Shown here one piece after another: positions 7,625-17,902 of a DNA stretch of 64,000 nt; position 1 is the stretch's first letter; each line of letters starts with the position of its first letter. The DNA is from Ciceribacter sp. T2.26MG-112.2 (GTDB taxonomy: Bacteria; Pseudomonadota; Alphaproteobacteria; Rhizobiales; Rhizobiaceae). A program made the translations under genes and the position numbers. The stretch covers positions 248,001 through 312,000 of the forward strand of contig NZ_UEYQ01000001.1 in the NCBI RefSeq assembly GCF_900492205.1. The letters run 5' to 3'. The notes below the pieces were generated by a model, which made no database searches, was not told the origin of the DNA, and worked only from the letters and a program-made list of their open reading frames with translations.

Positions 7625-8701
7625 ATGGCGAAACTCAAGGTCTGCATATTCGGCGCCGGGGAAATCGGCTCGGCGCTGGCAATGGCCCTGGCGGCGAACG
7701 AGGATTTCGCGGTCCAGGTCATCGATCGATCGGAGGAGGCACTCGACCGCCTCCGCGCGATGAACATCCAGGCGACGCTCAAGACCTTCGGCCATAGCGA
7801 CGAGTTGCAGGGGCTGTTGTCAGGCCAGGACGCCGCGGTCGCGGCCGTGCCGGACGGGGCCGTCAACGCGATCGCTGAGGCGGCGGCGCGGGCAAGGGTT
7901 CACTATCTCGACTTTTCCTGTGCCCGGCCGGAGACCCGGGCCATCCTCGCGCCGCTTTCCGAACACCGCGCCGTGTTCAACGGTTGCGGAGTCTCGCCGG
8001 GAATGATCGGCAATGTCGCCTGCGGCCTGCTCGACGCCTTCTCGCCGGTCACGGACCTGACCATCCGGGTCGGCGCCATACCGCGCTATCCGACCAACCG
8101 GCTCGGCTATGGCCAGATCTGGAATGTCGACGGCCTGATCGACGAATATACCCGGCCGAGCGCCGCGATCCGCGACGGCAAGGCGGTCAGCGTGTCGCCG
8201 CTCGAGGAATACGGCCAGCTGAGCATCGATGGCGTGACCTATGAGGAGTTCGTCACATCCGGCGGTGTGGAGGATCTGTCGATCTTCTCGGAATCGGCGC
8301 CGAGGAACGTGACGTTCAAGACGATCCGCTATCCCGGCCACCTCGACTACATGCGCTTCCTGCTCGACGATCTGGGTTTGCGCCACCGACGCGACATGCT
8401 GCGGTCGCTGCTCTACAACGGATTGCCGGTGATCGAGGACGACGTGCTGCTGCTGGTCGTGACCGCGCGCGGCTATCGCGGCCGCCAGCCGACGGAGCGC
8501 ACCATCTGCCACCGCTTCTCTCCGAACCGGACCCTCGGACCCTTCAATGCGCTGACCTCGGTGGCGACCGGCTATGCCGCGACGCTGCTATCGATGTTGC
8601 AGGGTGGAGAGATCCCGGCACAGGGCCTGATCGCGCACCACCGCATCGACACCGGAACCCTGCTTTCGAGGGACTTCCTGCGGCCACTGTTGTCGGCTTG
8701 A
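7625..8701 (+). CDS. Saccharopine dehydrogenase/lysine 6-dehydrogenase-like NAD(P)-binding protein
   Basis: The 358-residue protein begins with a Rossmann fold (VCIFGAGEIGSALAMALAA). It continues with the catalytic-domain features of the saccharopine dehydrogenase/LysDH superfamily (FNGCGVSPGMIGNVACGLLDAF). Members reduce or oxidise C=N bonds in N-substituted amino acids or at the lysine side chain. As last gene of the operon, 8 bases behind the transporter ATPase, it probably acts on the same imported compound, possibly to break or form an imine with pyruvate or 2-oxoglutarate. Start and length look complete. The substrate is not predictable from the motifs. Confidence 0.75.
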   Translation: MAKLKVCIFGAGEIGSALAMALAANEDFAVQVIDRSEEALDRLRAMNIQATLKTFGHSDELQGLLSGQDAAVAAVPDGAVNAIAEAAARARVHYLDFSCARPETRAILAPLSEHRAVFNGCGVSPGMIGNVACGLLDAFSPVTDLTIRVGAIPRYPTNRLGYGQIWNVDGLIDEYTRPSAAIRDGKAVSVSPLEEYGQLSIDGVTYEEFVTSGGVEDLSIFSESAPRNVTFKTIRYPGHLDYMRFLLDDLGLRHRRDMLRSLLYNGLPVIEDDVLLLVVTARGYRGRQPTERTICHRFSPNRTLGPFNALTSVATGYAATLLSMLQGGEIPAQGLIAHHRIDTGTLLSRDFLRPLLSA

Positions 8702-8707
8702 ACACGA

Positions 8708-8727
8708 CGCCCGGCCATTGCCGGGCG
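8708..8727 (+). terminator. GC-rich hairpin at the end of the first operon
   Basis: CGCCCGGC and GCCGGGCG form a perfect 8-bp stem with a CATT loop, starting 7 bases after the stop of the saccharopine-dehydrogenase-like gene. No U-run follows, so it may stabilise the 3' end or need Rho. Confidence 0.35.
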
Positions 8728-8803
8728 GCGCAGTTCTCCGGCTCGCGCCGGTCTCTGGCAAGCGGGCGGGCGAAGCGCTATGAGGGACGTTCAGGAGCAT
8801 CCC

Positions 8804-9394
8804 ATGTTTAGCCTCGAGCGCACCGAGACATTTTCCCAGGACATCAAGAAGAGCCGGTTCGTCGCCCACGCCGCCCCGGTCATGAGCGAGGACGAGGCCA
8901 AGGGCTTCATCGCCGCCGTGAGCGACCCTTCCGCCAATCACAATTGCTGGGCCTGGCGCATGGGCCAGTCGTATCGCTTCAGCGATGACGGGGAACCGAG
9001 CGGGACCGCCGGCAAGCCGATGCTGCAGGCGATCGACGGCCAGGCGCTGGATCGCGTCGTGGTCGTTGTCACACGGTGGTTCGGCGGCATCCTGCTCGGA
9101 AGTGGCGGGCTGATGCGCGCCTATGGCGGCACGGCGGCGGCCTGCCTGAAAGCGGCTGCAAAGACAGAGATCATTCCGCGGATCGAGGGTGAGATCGTCG
9201 CCGGCTTTTCCGACCTTGCGGTGCTGAAGGCCCGTCTCGGCGCCCTGCCCGATCTTATCGTCGTGAACGAGAAATTCACCGCAAGCGGCGCGATCCTGAC
9301 TGTCGCCCTGCCGGAAGCGGCGGCCGCTCAGGCGAACCGCCTGGTAACCGACCTCACCAGCGGACGGGCATTCGTCCGCTTCGGCGACGGCTGA
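8804..9394 (+). CDS. YigZ/IMPACT family protein
   Basis: This 196-residue protein has the UPF0029 N-terminal domain with the family signature FSDDGEPSGTAGKPML near residues 64-79, followed by VTRWFGGILLGSGGL. The bacterial family (YigZ, eukaryotic IMPACT) has a ribosomal-protein-S5-like fold and an uncertain, possibly translation- or proline-related, role. The start at 8804 has AGGAG about seven bases upstream; an in-frame ATG at 8780 has no good site. It stands alone, convergent with the small minus-strand gene at 9418. Confidence 0.85.
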   Translation: MFSLERTETFSQDIKKSRFVAHAAPVMSEDEAKGFIAAVSDPSANHNCWAWRMGQSYRFSDDGEPSGTAGKPMLQAIDGQALDRVVVVVTRWFGGILLGSGGLMRAYGGTAAACLKAAAKTEIIPRIEGEIVAGFSDLAVLKARLGALPDLIVVNEKFTASGAILTVALPEAAAAQANRLVTDLTSGRAFVRFGDG

Positions 9395-9417
9395 ACCCGC
9401 GTCGTGTCACGCCCGTA

Positions 9418-9576
9418 TCAGTGGATGGTGTCCGGCGATTCGTCGCGGAGCAGATGCAGCGCATCGGTGAGGGCCGCGACCAGAATGTCGGTCAGTTCGT
9501 CGCCCTTGTTCTCGACCAGCATGGCCTGGATTGCCGCATCCTGCTGTTCGAAAAAGTGATCCGGTTCATTGGTCAT
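9418..9576 (-). CDS. Hypothetical 52-residue acidic protein
   Basis: A short minus-strand gene starts at 9576 behind GAGGGGACTGATAGA, a good ribosome binding site, and runs 52 codons with strongly GC-biased third positions. The product (MTNEPDHFFEQQDAAIQAML...) is acidic and predicted helical, with no membrane segment or recognised domain. It ends 23 bases from the convergent YigZ gene. The function is unknown. Confidence 0.6.
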   Translation of the reverse strand: MTNEPDHFFEQQDAAIQAMLVENKGDELTDILVAALTDALHLLRDESPDTIH

Positions 9577-9687
9577 TCTATCAGTCCCCTCATGGTGCCG
9601 ATTCAGTCTGCATCGTTCGGGACTGTTTAACGCCGGCTGGCTTGCGCCGGGCTGTCACGCCCGGCTCGCCCCATGCCAGCAACGGCA

Positions 9688-10161
9688 TCACGCCGTCTGG
9701 GGTTCCCCATGCGCTCCACCTCCGGCGACGATCGCGCCGAACTTGGAGAAGAATTCGCCGGCCAGCTTCTTCGAGGTCGAATCGATCAGACGGCTACCCA
9801 GCTGGGCGATCTTGCCGCCGACCTCGGCCTTGACGGTGTAGGTGAGGATCGTGGCATCCGGTCCGTCGGCTTCAAGCGAAACATCGGCGCCGCCCTTGGC
9901 AAAGCCCGCCAAACCGCCCTTTCCTTCGCCGGCAATCGTATAGGAAAACGGCGGATTGAGGTTCTGCAGCTCGACCGCGCCCTCGAACTTCGCCTTGATC
10001 GGCCCGATCTTCAACACCACCTTGGCGGTCATGGTTGTGTCGGAGGTCTTGTCCAGGCTCTCGCAGCCGGGGATCGCCTGGCGCAGGATCTCCGGGTCGT
10101 TCAAGGCCTGCCAGACCGTCTCGACCGGCGCCTCGATGCGTTCGCTGCCATTCATGTCCAT
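9688..10161 (-). CDS. CoxG-like SRPBCC family protein
   Basis: This 157-residue protein starts MDMNGSERIEAPVETVWQALNDPEIL and contains IPGCESLDK. That is the pattern of carbon monoxide dehydrogenase subunit G (CoxG) proteins, a START/SRPBCC ligand-binding fold. The ATG at 10161 follows GGGAGGAGCACC; a second ATG lies two codons later. No CO dehydrogenase genes (coxMSL) are nearby, so this is an orphan CoxG-like protein. In CODH systems CoxG acts in enzyme delivery or quinone coupling, but here the role is open. A short alanine/glycine tail follows the domain. Confidence 0.82.
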   Translation of the reverse strand: MDMNGSERIEAPVETVWQALNDPEILRQAIPGCESLDKTSDTTMTAKVVLKIGPIKAKFEGAVELQNLNPPFSYTIAGEGKGGLAGFAKGGADVSLEADGPDATILTYTVKAEVGGKIAQLGSRLIDSTSKKLAGEFFSKFGAIVAGGGAHGEPQTA

Positions 10162-10285
10162 GTCGGTGCTCCTCCCGTTCCGCGACCGTCCAGTGTGTTT
10201 GCGCCCCTCCCCGGGCACACGCTTGATGCGGAAGCTTACAGGGCAAGGAGTGGATGGCAAGCGCTGCGGGCAGGATGTTTCGGCT

Positions 10286-11590
10286 TCAGACGAGGACGGC
10301 TTGCTCGACGCGGTCCTCTGTGCCGAAGAATTGCATGTAGCGTTCGACCTCGGCCGGATCGCCGGTCGCCTTCTTCGGATTGTCGGAGAGCTTGACCGCC
10401 GGACGGCCGTTGACCTCGCTGACCTTGCAGACCAGCGAAATCGGCTTCAGCCCCTCGATCTCGCGCGGCGCGCAGCCGGCGAAATCATTCGTCAGATTGG
10501 TGCCCCAGCCGAAGCTCATGCGCACCCGGCCCTCGAAATGACGATAGGTATCGATGATCGCGTCGACGTCGAGACCGTCGGAGAAGATCAGCAGTTTCTG
10601 GCGCGGGTCGCGTCCCATCTTCTGCCACCAGTCGATGATCTTTTCCCCGCCTTCGATCGGCGGGGCGCTGTCGGGACGGAAACCGGTCCAGTCGGCGACC
10701 CATTCCGGGGCGTTGCGCAGGAAGGCGGCCGTGCCGTAGGTGTCGGGCAGAACGATCAGCAGATTGCCGCCGTAAAGCCGGTTCCAGTCGCGCATCACGT
10801 CATAGTTGGAGGAGAGCAGTTCGGCGTCGGTCTTCGCGAGCGCGGCCCTGACCATCGGCAGCTCATGCGCATTGGTCCCGACCGCCTCAAGGTCGGAGTC
10901 CATGGCGAGCAGAACGTTGCTGGTGCCGGTGAAGGCCGGGCCGATCCCTTCCTTCAGCGCCTCGACGCACCAGCGCTGCCAGAGGAAGCTATGGCGACGG
11001 CGGGTGCCGAAATCCGAGATCCTGAGGCCCGGAAGCTCACGCAATCGCTCGACCTTGGCCCACATCTTGGCCTTGGCGCGGGCGTAGAGCACGTCGAGGG
11101 TGAAAAGGCCCATGTTCTTGGACACGGTCCGCGAGCGCAGCTCGTTGATGATGGCGAGCGCCGGGATCTCCCACATCGTGGTTTCCTTCCACTTGCCGTG
11201 GAAGTTCAGGACGTACTGGCCATCCTTCTTCGAAAGCTCGTATTCAGGCAGCTGGAAGGCGGCCAGCCAGGCGAGGAATTCCGGCTCGAAGATCTGCTTG
11301 GTGCCGTAGAAGGTGTTGCCGGCGAGCCAGATCGCTTCCTTCTTGGTGAGGCGCAGCGTGCGGGCATAGTCGAGTTGGGCGCGCAATTCACCCTCGTCGA
11401 TCTCGTCGGCGAGCCGCACCGTCTTTGTCCGGTTGATCAGGGTAAAGGTCGCATCGACGTCCGGATAGAGCTTCCAGATCATTTGCAGCATCAGAAGCTT
11501 GTAGAAGTCCGTATCGATCAGGCTGCGGATGATCGGATCGAGCTTCCAGCTGTGATTGAAGACTCTGGTCGCGATGTCGGTCTTGGTCAT
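10286..11590 (-). CDS. pncB: Nicotinate phosphoribosyltransferase
   Basis: The 434-residue enzyme starts [20 protein letters not shown] and contains the PncB hallmarks [14 protein letters not shown] and [11 protein letters not shown]. It converts nicotinate and PRPP to nicotinate mononucleotide with ATP, the committing step of the Preiss-Handler NAD salvage route. Cytoplasmic. I use the ATG at 11590 because it fits the family start; an in-frame TTG lies 18 bases upstream. Length is normal. It is probably monocistronic, with the 87-residue membrane protein gene 117 bases upstream on the same strand. Confidence 0.93.
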   Translation of the reverse strand: MTKTDIATRVFNHSWKLDPIIRSLIDTDFYKLLMLQMIWKLYPDVDATFTLINRTKTVRLADEIDEGELRAQLDYARTLRLTKKEAIWLAGNTFYGTKQIFEPEFLAWLAAFQLPEYELSKKDGQYVLNFHGKWKETTMWEIPALAIINELRSRTVSKNMGLFTLDVLYARAKAKMWAKVERLRELPGLRISDFGTRRRHSFLWQRWCVEALKEGIGPAFTGTSNVLLAMDSDLEAVGTNAHELPMVRAALAKTDAELLSSNYDVMRDWNRLYGGNLLIVLPDTYGTAAFLRNAPEWVADWTGFRPDSAPPIEGGEKIIDWWQKMGRDPRQKLLIFSDGLDVDAIIDTYRHFEGRVRMSFGWGTNLTNDFAGCAPREIEGLKPISLVCKVSEVNGRPAVKLSDNPKKATGDPAEVERYMQFFGTEDRVEQAVLV

Positions 11591-11707
11591 CGAGTGACTG
11601 TCCTGCAAGTCGCGGCCGGTTCAGACCGCAGCAATCGGCCGGGATTTGCCCCGGCCGTTTCAGAGGTCAGTTATCCGGAATCCGTCCGGCAAAGTCCATA
11701 GCAGGGA

Positions 11708-11971
11708 TCAGGGACGGGCCGGCGTGTTCTCAGCCGGCGAAGGCGCTTGTTCCTGCACCGGCTGGTTCGACGGGTTCTCCGGCGCGATCGCGTTACCCCA
11801 CCACTCGGCGGGTATCCAGACGAGCATCGCAAGAACGATACCGGCGAGCAGGACGATCAGGACCGGACGTCCGCGAAACCCCTGGCGGGCCTCCGTCGGC
11901 GTGACGGTTTCTGGCCGCAAGCCCCGCGTGCGGCGATCGGTGGTGTCGGGCAGATCAGTTCGGCTGGTCAT
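11708..11971 (-). CDS. Small single-pass membrane protein
   Basis: This 87-residue product has a charged N-terminus, one hydrophobic helix at about residues 35-53 (PVLIVLLAGIVLAMLVWIP) and a proline/alanine/glutamate-rich tail. The ATG at 11971 follows GGAGAGATCC. The layout suggests a bitopic inner-membrane protein with the tail in the periplasm. No family is recognised. It lies between ghrA and pncB on the same strand. Confidence 0.65.
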   Translation of the reverse strand: MTSRTDLPDTTDRRTRGLRPETVTPTEARQGFRGRPVLIVLLAGIVLAMLVWIPAEWWGNAIAPENPSNQPVQEQAPSPAENTPARP

Positions 11972-12076
11972 GGATCTCTCCGTGTCGTGCTGAAAATGCG
12001 CGGCATGGCTGTGCCGCAGTCTCAGGGCAAACGGAGGGACAGACTTATTGTTCCGAAGATACGCGACAAGACCGTG

Positions 12077-13039
12077 TCAATAGCCGGACGAGCGGTCGAC
12101 GACGTATTCCAGCGGCTCGCCCTTTTCGAACCGGTCGATCTGGCGTTCGACGTGGCGGAACAGTGCGCCGACATCGGAGGCGGCGGCGGCATGCGGCGTG
12201 ATGACCACATTGGCCAGATCCCAGAGCGGGCTCTCCGGCGAAAGCGGCTCCTTCTCGAAGACGTCGAGCGACGCGGCACCCAATACACCCGTTTCAAGCG
12301 CGGTGACGACGTCCGCCTCGACCTGGCTTCCGCCGCGGCCGGCATTGATGAATACCGGTTTGCCGAGAGCGCCGCCCTGGCGCAGCATAGCAAACAGCGA
12401 TGCGTTGTAGAGCCCACGCGTGTCCGGCGTCAGCGGCAGGAGGCCGACGAGAATATCGGTGCGAGCAAGAAAGGCGCCGAGGCCGGCGGCATCGAAGGTC
12501 TCGACGCCGTCGATCTGCTTTTGGCGCCGTGACCAGCCGATGACGTCAAAGCCCATGACCTTCAGCTTGCGCACCGCGTCCTGCCCCAGCACGCCTAGTC
12601 CCATGACGCCGACGGTGACGTCGCGAGCTTCCGGCTGGGGAGAGATCTCGTGCCAGACACGGTCGCGCTGCTGGCGAGCATAGGGGAGTGCTGCGCGCAA
12701 ATGGGTCAGGCATTGCAGCACCACCCATTCGCTCATCCGGTCGGTCAGGCTGCGGTCGACGAAGCGTACGACGGGCAGGTCCGGAAGCTCGTAAGCCGAG
12801 AGAATATGATCGACACCCGCGCCGCCGGAGAAGATGGCCTTCAAGTCCCGTGCGCGTTCGAACAATGCCGGGTCCGGCTTCCAGACAACGGCATAGGGCA
12901 CGCCGGAAAGATCCCGGCCGGCATTGGCCGGATCGCCCATGTCGATCACCTCGCGGCCGGGAAAGGCTCCCTTCAGCGCCTCGAGGACGCCGCTGCGGGC
13001 AAATTTGAGGTCGATGACGACGGCATTCTGGTGGTGCAT
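12077..13039 (-). CDS. ghrA: Glyoxylate/hydroxypyruvate reductase A-type D-2-hydroxyacid dehydrogenase
   Basis: The 320-residue protein has the NAD-binding motif GVMGLGVLGQDAVRKL, the arginine of INAGRGG and the catalytic histidine in ITPHAAAASD. This matches the GhrA branch of 2-hydroxyacid dehydrogenases. These enzymes reduce glyoxylate and hydroxypyruvate with NADPH in the cytoplasm. The start is only 14 bases after the yejF stop on the same strand, so it is probably cotranscribed with the yej operon. A second, different dehydrogenase of the superfamily lies at 60855-61859. Substrate preference is inferred from the family. Confidence 0.82.
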   Translation of the reverse strand: MHHQNAVVIDLKFARSGVLEALKGAFPGREVIDMGDPANAGRDLSGVPYAVVWKPDPALFERARDLKAIFSGGAGVDHILSAYELPDLPVVRFVDRSLTDRMSEWVVLQCLTHLRAALPYARQQRDRVWHEISPQPEARDVTVGVMGLGVLGQDAVRKLKVMGFDVIGWSRRQKQIDGVETFDAAGLGAFLARTDILVGLLPLTPDTRGLYNASLFAMLRQGGALGKPVFINAGRGGSQVEADVVTALETGVLGAASLDVFEKEPLSPESPLWDLANVVITPHAAAASDVGALFRHVERQIDRFEKGEPLEYVVDRSSGY

Positions 13040-13053
13040 GAAAGGCGGTCCGT

Positions 13054-14678
<1,625 letters not shown>

Positions 14679-14682
<4 letters not shown>

Positions 14683-15179
14683 GATGAGAGGCTTTCCAGC
14701 AGGGATTTGAGCGTTGGATCGTCCGGGCGCATGACTGTGACGGAGATCGGCGGACGAGTTCCGAACAGGGGATGGTCGGCAATCATGAGGTCACCAATGC
14801 CCTGATCCGCACTCAAGAAGGCCTCGCAACGATGTCGAGCGGCACTTGCCAGATGTATTGCGTCGGGCAGCTTCAACTTGCTGTAACGCGCCCGAACCAG
14901 GGCAGCCAGGTCCATAACTTCATCCGAAACAGGGACAATGCTCAGCCATTCGAGCCCTTGTGACAGGGCATAGTAGGTCCGGGCAAGGTCGAGCTTTCCG
15001 TCGCGGTAGGGCTTCACGAGCAGCTCCGAAACGGTGAGAGCGCTCGTCACGAAAGACATTCCCGAGCGAGCACCTTGTGCCAACAACTGCTCCAAGTGAG
15101 GTCGCTGAGACCCTTCTCCCTCGTTCAGTTCGATCAGGATGTTGGTGTCGAGATAAAGCCGACTGACTGAACGCATCAT
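14679..15179 (-). CDS. PIN-domain protein, VapC-like toxin
   Basis: A 166-residue PIN domain carries the acidic metal-binding residues D11 (LDTNILIE), E52 (TVSELLV), D106 (LPDAIHLA) and D125 (SADQGIGD). VapC toxins are Mg-dependent ribonucleases. All four residues are present, so it looks catalytically intact. The start is ambiguous: ATGs at 15179 and 15176 overlap or touch the antitoxin stop, and another at 15188 is possible. The gene lies inside the yej operon and its stop overlaps the yejF ATG, so yejF translation is probably coupled to it. The upstream small gene is its likely antitoxin. Confidence 0.8.
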
Positions 15180-15454
15180 CAGTCCCATTCGTCCCGCAAT
15201 TCACGAATACGGGATACGGCCTCATCCATCGAGACCCGCTCTGGATGCTGCTCGCGATAGCGGCGGATCATCTCCAGGGTTTCCTCGATGGTCAGCGGCT
15301 TCTTGCGCGCCGAACCCGGCAGCGCCAGCGGATCGGACGCCGGCTCGTTCTCGACCTCGATCACGACGCGTACCGTGGCCTGATCCTCCAGGCCTTGACG
15401 CAGGTCGGCAGGCAGGTTCTCGACCGGGTAATGATCGCGCACGATCTTGTTCAT
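15179..15454 (-). CDS. Putative antitoxin paired with the PIN-domain toxin
   Basis: The 91-residue product starts MNKIVRDHYPVENLPADLRQ behind GATGAGGCGACTGTC. The N-terminal part (DLRQGLEDQATVRVVIEVE) reads like a short beta/helix DNA-binding or dimer region. The C-terminal part (EETLEMIRRYREQHPERVS) is helical and acidic, as expected of a segment that wraps a VapC toxin. The stop overlaps the toxin start. No standard AbrB, RHH or Phd signature is obvious. The antitoxin role is inferred from pairing, size and overlap. It lies 67 bases after yejE. Confidence 0.6.
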   Translation of the reverse strand: MNKIVRDHYPVENLPADLRQGLEDQATVRVVIEVENEPASDPLALPGSARKKPLTIEETLEMIRRYREQHPERVSMDEAVSRIRELRDEWD

Positions 15455-15521
15455 GACAGTCGCCTCATCGAAACGGATGGCGGCATGGTGCCACAAAAGC
15501 AGGCGAAAGACGAACCGCATC

Positions 15522-16676
15522 TCATCGGAATGTCTTTCTCGGGTCAAACGCATCGCGCACCGCCTCGCCGACGAAGATCAGCAGCGACAGCATGATCGAC
15601 ATGGTGAAGAAGGCGGTGAGGCCGAGCCAGGGCGCCTGGAGGTTGCGCTTGCCTTGAGCGATCAGTTCGCCGAGCGAAGGCGAGCCGGGCGGCATGCCGA
15701 AGCCGAGGAAGTCAAGCGAGGTGAGCGTGGTGATCGAGCCCGACAGGATGAAGGGCAGGAAGGTGAGCGTCGCCACCATGGCATTGGGCAACAGGTGACG
15801 GAACATGATGGTCCAGCTGCCGACGCCGAGCGCCCGGGCGGCATTCACATATTCGAAGTTTCGCGCCCTCAGGAACTCGGCGCGCACGATGCCGACGAAG
15901 CTGACCCAGGAAAACAGCAGCATGATACCGAGAAGCACGAAGAAGCCGGGCGGCAGGATCGCGGCGATGATGAGCAGGATGTAGAGGACCGGCATGGACG
16001 ACCAGATCTCGATGAAGCGCTGCATCAAAAGGTCGGTCCAGCCGCCGAAATAGCCCTGGATCGCGCCGGCGGTAACGCCGACGATCGCCGAGCAGAGGGT
16101 CAGGATCAAGCCGAACAGGACCGAGATACGGAAGCCGTAGATCATCCGGGCGGCGACGTCGCGGGCCTGGTCGTCTGTTCCGAGCCAGTTGAGATTGCCG
16201 ATGACGCAGTTCGGATCGGCGTCCTTCAGCGGATAGGCCGAGCAGCGCTCTTCCTTGTCCATCAGCCAGAACGGCGCGGTCGGGGCCGAATGGGGGATTT
16301 CCGAATTGACGGTCCGGTAGGAATAGCGGATCGGCGGCCACAGCATCCAGCCATTGGCATTGATCTCGTCGGTAATGAAGGGCGAGCGATAATCGGTGAC
16401 CGCCAGGAAACCGCCAAATTTCTCCTCCGGATAGTCGACGGCGACAGGAAACAGGATCTCGCCCTTGTAGGAGGCGATCAGCGGCCGGTCATTGGCGATC
16501 AGCTCGGCAAAAAGCGACAGCACGAACAGCACCATGAACAGCCAGAACGACCAGTAGCCGCGCTTGTTGGCCCGGAAGTTCTCCAGACGCCGCCTGTTGG
16601 TCGGCGAAAACCACGGTTTCTTGACCGGGCTCACGGCATCGGTGCGGGAGGCATCAAGCGAGGTCATGTCAGACAT
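15522..16676 (-). CDS. yejE: Peptide ABC transporter permease YejE
   Basis: The 384-residue OppC-type permease has an N-terminal membrane segment (YWSFWLFMVLFVLSLFAELI). It then has a long periplasmic loop with IRYSYRTVNSEIPHSAPTAPFWL, characteristic of YejE, and a C-terminal five-helix domain with the EAA loop (NAARALGVGSWTIMFRHLLPN). With YejB it forms the channel for oligopeptide and microcin C uptake. It overlaps yejB by 8 bases. The C-terminus is complete. Confidence 0.92.
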   Translation of the reverse strand: MSDMTSLDASRTDAVSPVKKPWFSPTNRRRLENFRANKRGYWSFWLFMVLFVLSLFAELIANDRPLIASYKGEILFPVAVDYPEEKFGGFLAVTDYRSPFITDEINANGWMLWPPIRYSYRTVNSEIPHSAPTAPFWLMDKEERCSAYPLKDADPNCVIGNLNWLGTDDQARDVAARMIYGFRISVLFGLILTLCSAIVGVTAGAIQGYFGGWTDLLMQRFIEIWSSMPVLYILLIIAAILPPGFFVLLGIMLLFSWVSFVGIVRAEFLRARNFEYVNAARALGVGSWTIMFRHLLPNAMVATLTFLPFILSGSITTLTSLDFLGFGMPPGSPSLGELIAQGKRNLQAPWLGLTAFFTMSIMLSLLIFVGEAVRDAFDPRKTFR

Positions 16677-17763
16677 CCCTCCGCTCGAAATCGATACGCG
16701 GGTCGATCCAGGTGTAGATCAGGTCGGAAACCAGGCTGACGACGAGGCCCATGAGCGAGAAGATGTAGAGCGTGGCGAAGACGATCGGATAGTCGCGATT
16801 GACCACGGCGAGATAGCCGAGGCGGCCGAGGCCGTCGAGCGAGAAGATGTTCTCGATCAGAAGCGAACCGGTGAAGAAGGCCGAGATGAAGGCGCCGGGA
16901 ATGCCGGCGATCACGATCAGCATGGCATTGCGGAAGACGTGGCCATAGAGCACCTGGCGCTCGCCGAGACCCTTGGCGCGGGCCGTCACCACATACTGCT
17001 TCTTGATCTCGTCGATGAAGGAGTTCTTGGTGAGCAGGGTGGTGGTGGCGAAGGCGGAAAGCAGCAGGGCCGTCAGCGGCAGGGCGAGGTGCCAGAAGTA
17101 GTCGAGGATCTTCTGCCACCAGGAAAGCTCGGCGAAATTGTCGGAGACGAGACCGCGCAGCGGGAACCAGTCGAAGAAGGAGCCGCCGGCAAATAGCACG
17201 ATCAAAAGGATGCCGAACAGGAAGCTCGGCACGGCATAGCCGATGACGATAACGCCGGAGGTCCAGACATCGAAGGGCGAACCGTCCTCGACCGCCTTCT
17301 TGATGCCGAGCGGAATGGAGATCGCATAGGAAATGATCAGGATCCACACGCCGAGCGAGATCGAGACCGGCATTTTCTCGACGATCAGGTCGATGACGCT
17401 GGTGTTGCGGAAAAAGCTCTCGCCGAAATCGAAGCGGATATAGCTCCACATCATGTCGAGGAAGCGCGTGAGCGGCGGCTTGTCGAAGCCGAACTGCTTT
17501 TCCAGCTTGGCGATCAGTTCCGGATCGAGACCCTGCGCGCCGCGATATTTGGCACTCGTGTCGTCGCCGCCGAACTGCTGGTTCAGCATGTCGCCACCGC
17601 CGGACAAGCGCTGATCGGCGCCGTCGCCCTGGCCGCTCAACTGGGCGATCACCTGCTCGACCGGGCCGCCGGGTGCAAACTGGATGACAAGGAAGGAAAT
17701 CGCCATGATGCCGACAATGGTCGGGATCATCAGCAGCAGACGCCTCAGGATGTAGGCCCCCAT
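16669..17763 (-). CDS. yejB: Peptide ABC transporter permease YejB
   Basis: The 364-residue OppB-type permease starts MGAYILRRLLLMIPTIVGIM and has the FAPGGPVEQ motif after the first helix. It also has the insertion with DQRLSGGGDMLNQQF seen in YejB proteins, and an EAA loop (ARAKGLGERQVLYGHVFRN). It is the first permease of the yejB-yejE pair. The start follows GGGAG. A gap of 139 bases separates it from the binding-protein gene upstream. Confidence 0.92.
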   Translation of the reverse strand: MGAYILRRLLLMIPTIVGIMAISFLVIQFAPGGPVEQVIAQLSGQGDGADQRLSGGGDMLNQQFGGDDTSAKYRGAQGLDPELIAKLEKQFGFDKPPLTRFLDMMWSYIRFDFGESFFRNTSVIDLIVEKMPVSISLGVWILIISYAISIPLGIKKAVEDGSPFDVWTSGVIVIGYAVPSFLFGILLIVLFAGGSFFDWFPLRGLVSDNFAELSWWQKILDYFWHLALPLTALLLSAFATTTLLTKNSFIDEIKKQYVVTARAKGLGERQVLYGHVFRNAMLIVIAGIPGAFISAFFTGSLLIENIFSLDGLGRLGYLAVVNRDYPIVFATLYIFSLMGLVVSLVSDLIYTWIDPRIDFERRDV

Positions 17764-17902
17764 CAGGCATTCGCTCCCGTCAGATGCGCGCGCGCTCCAA
17801 CCATGGTCGTCCTAGCTTCGATCAATCCGCCGATCCCTTCCGGTGACACCGATTCGTTCCTGCCATTCCTAGCCGTTCGAGGCGCGAGCGCAAAGCCCGG
17901 CC

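Noticed and set aside
9688-10161. CoxG-like gene as sign of a carbon monoxide dehydrogenase locus
   Set aside because: No molybdenum hydroxylase (coxMSL) genes are nearby, and orphan CoxG-like proteins are common.
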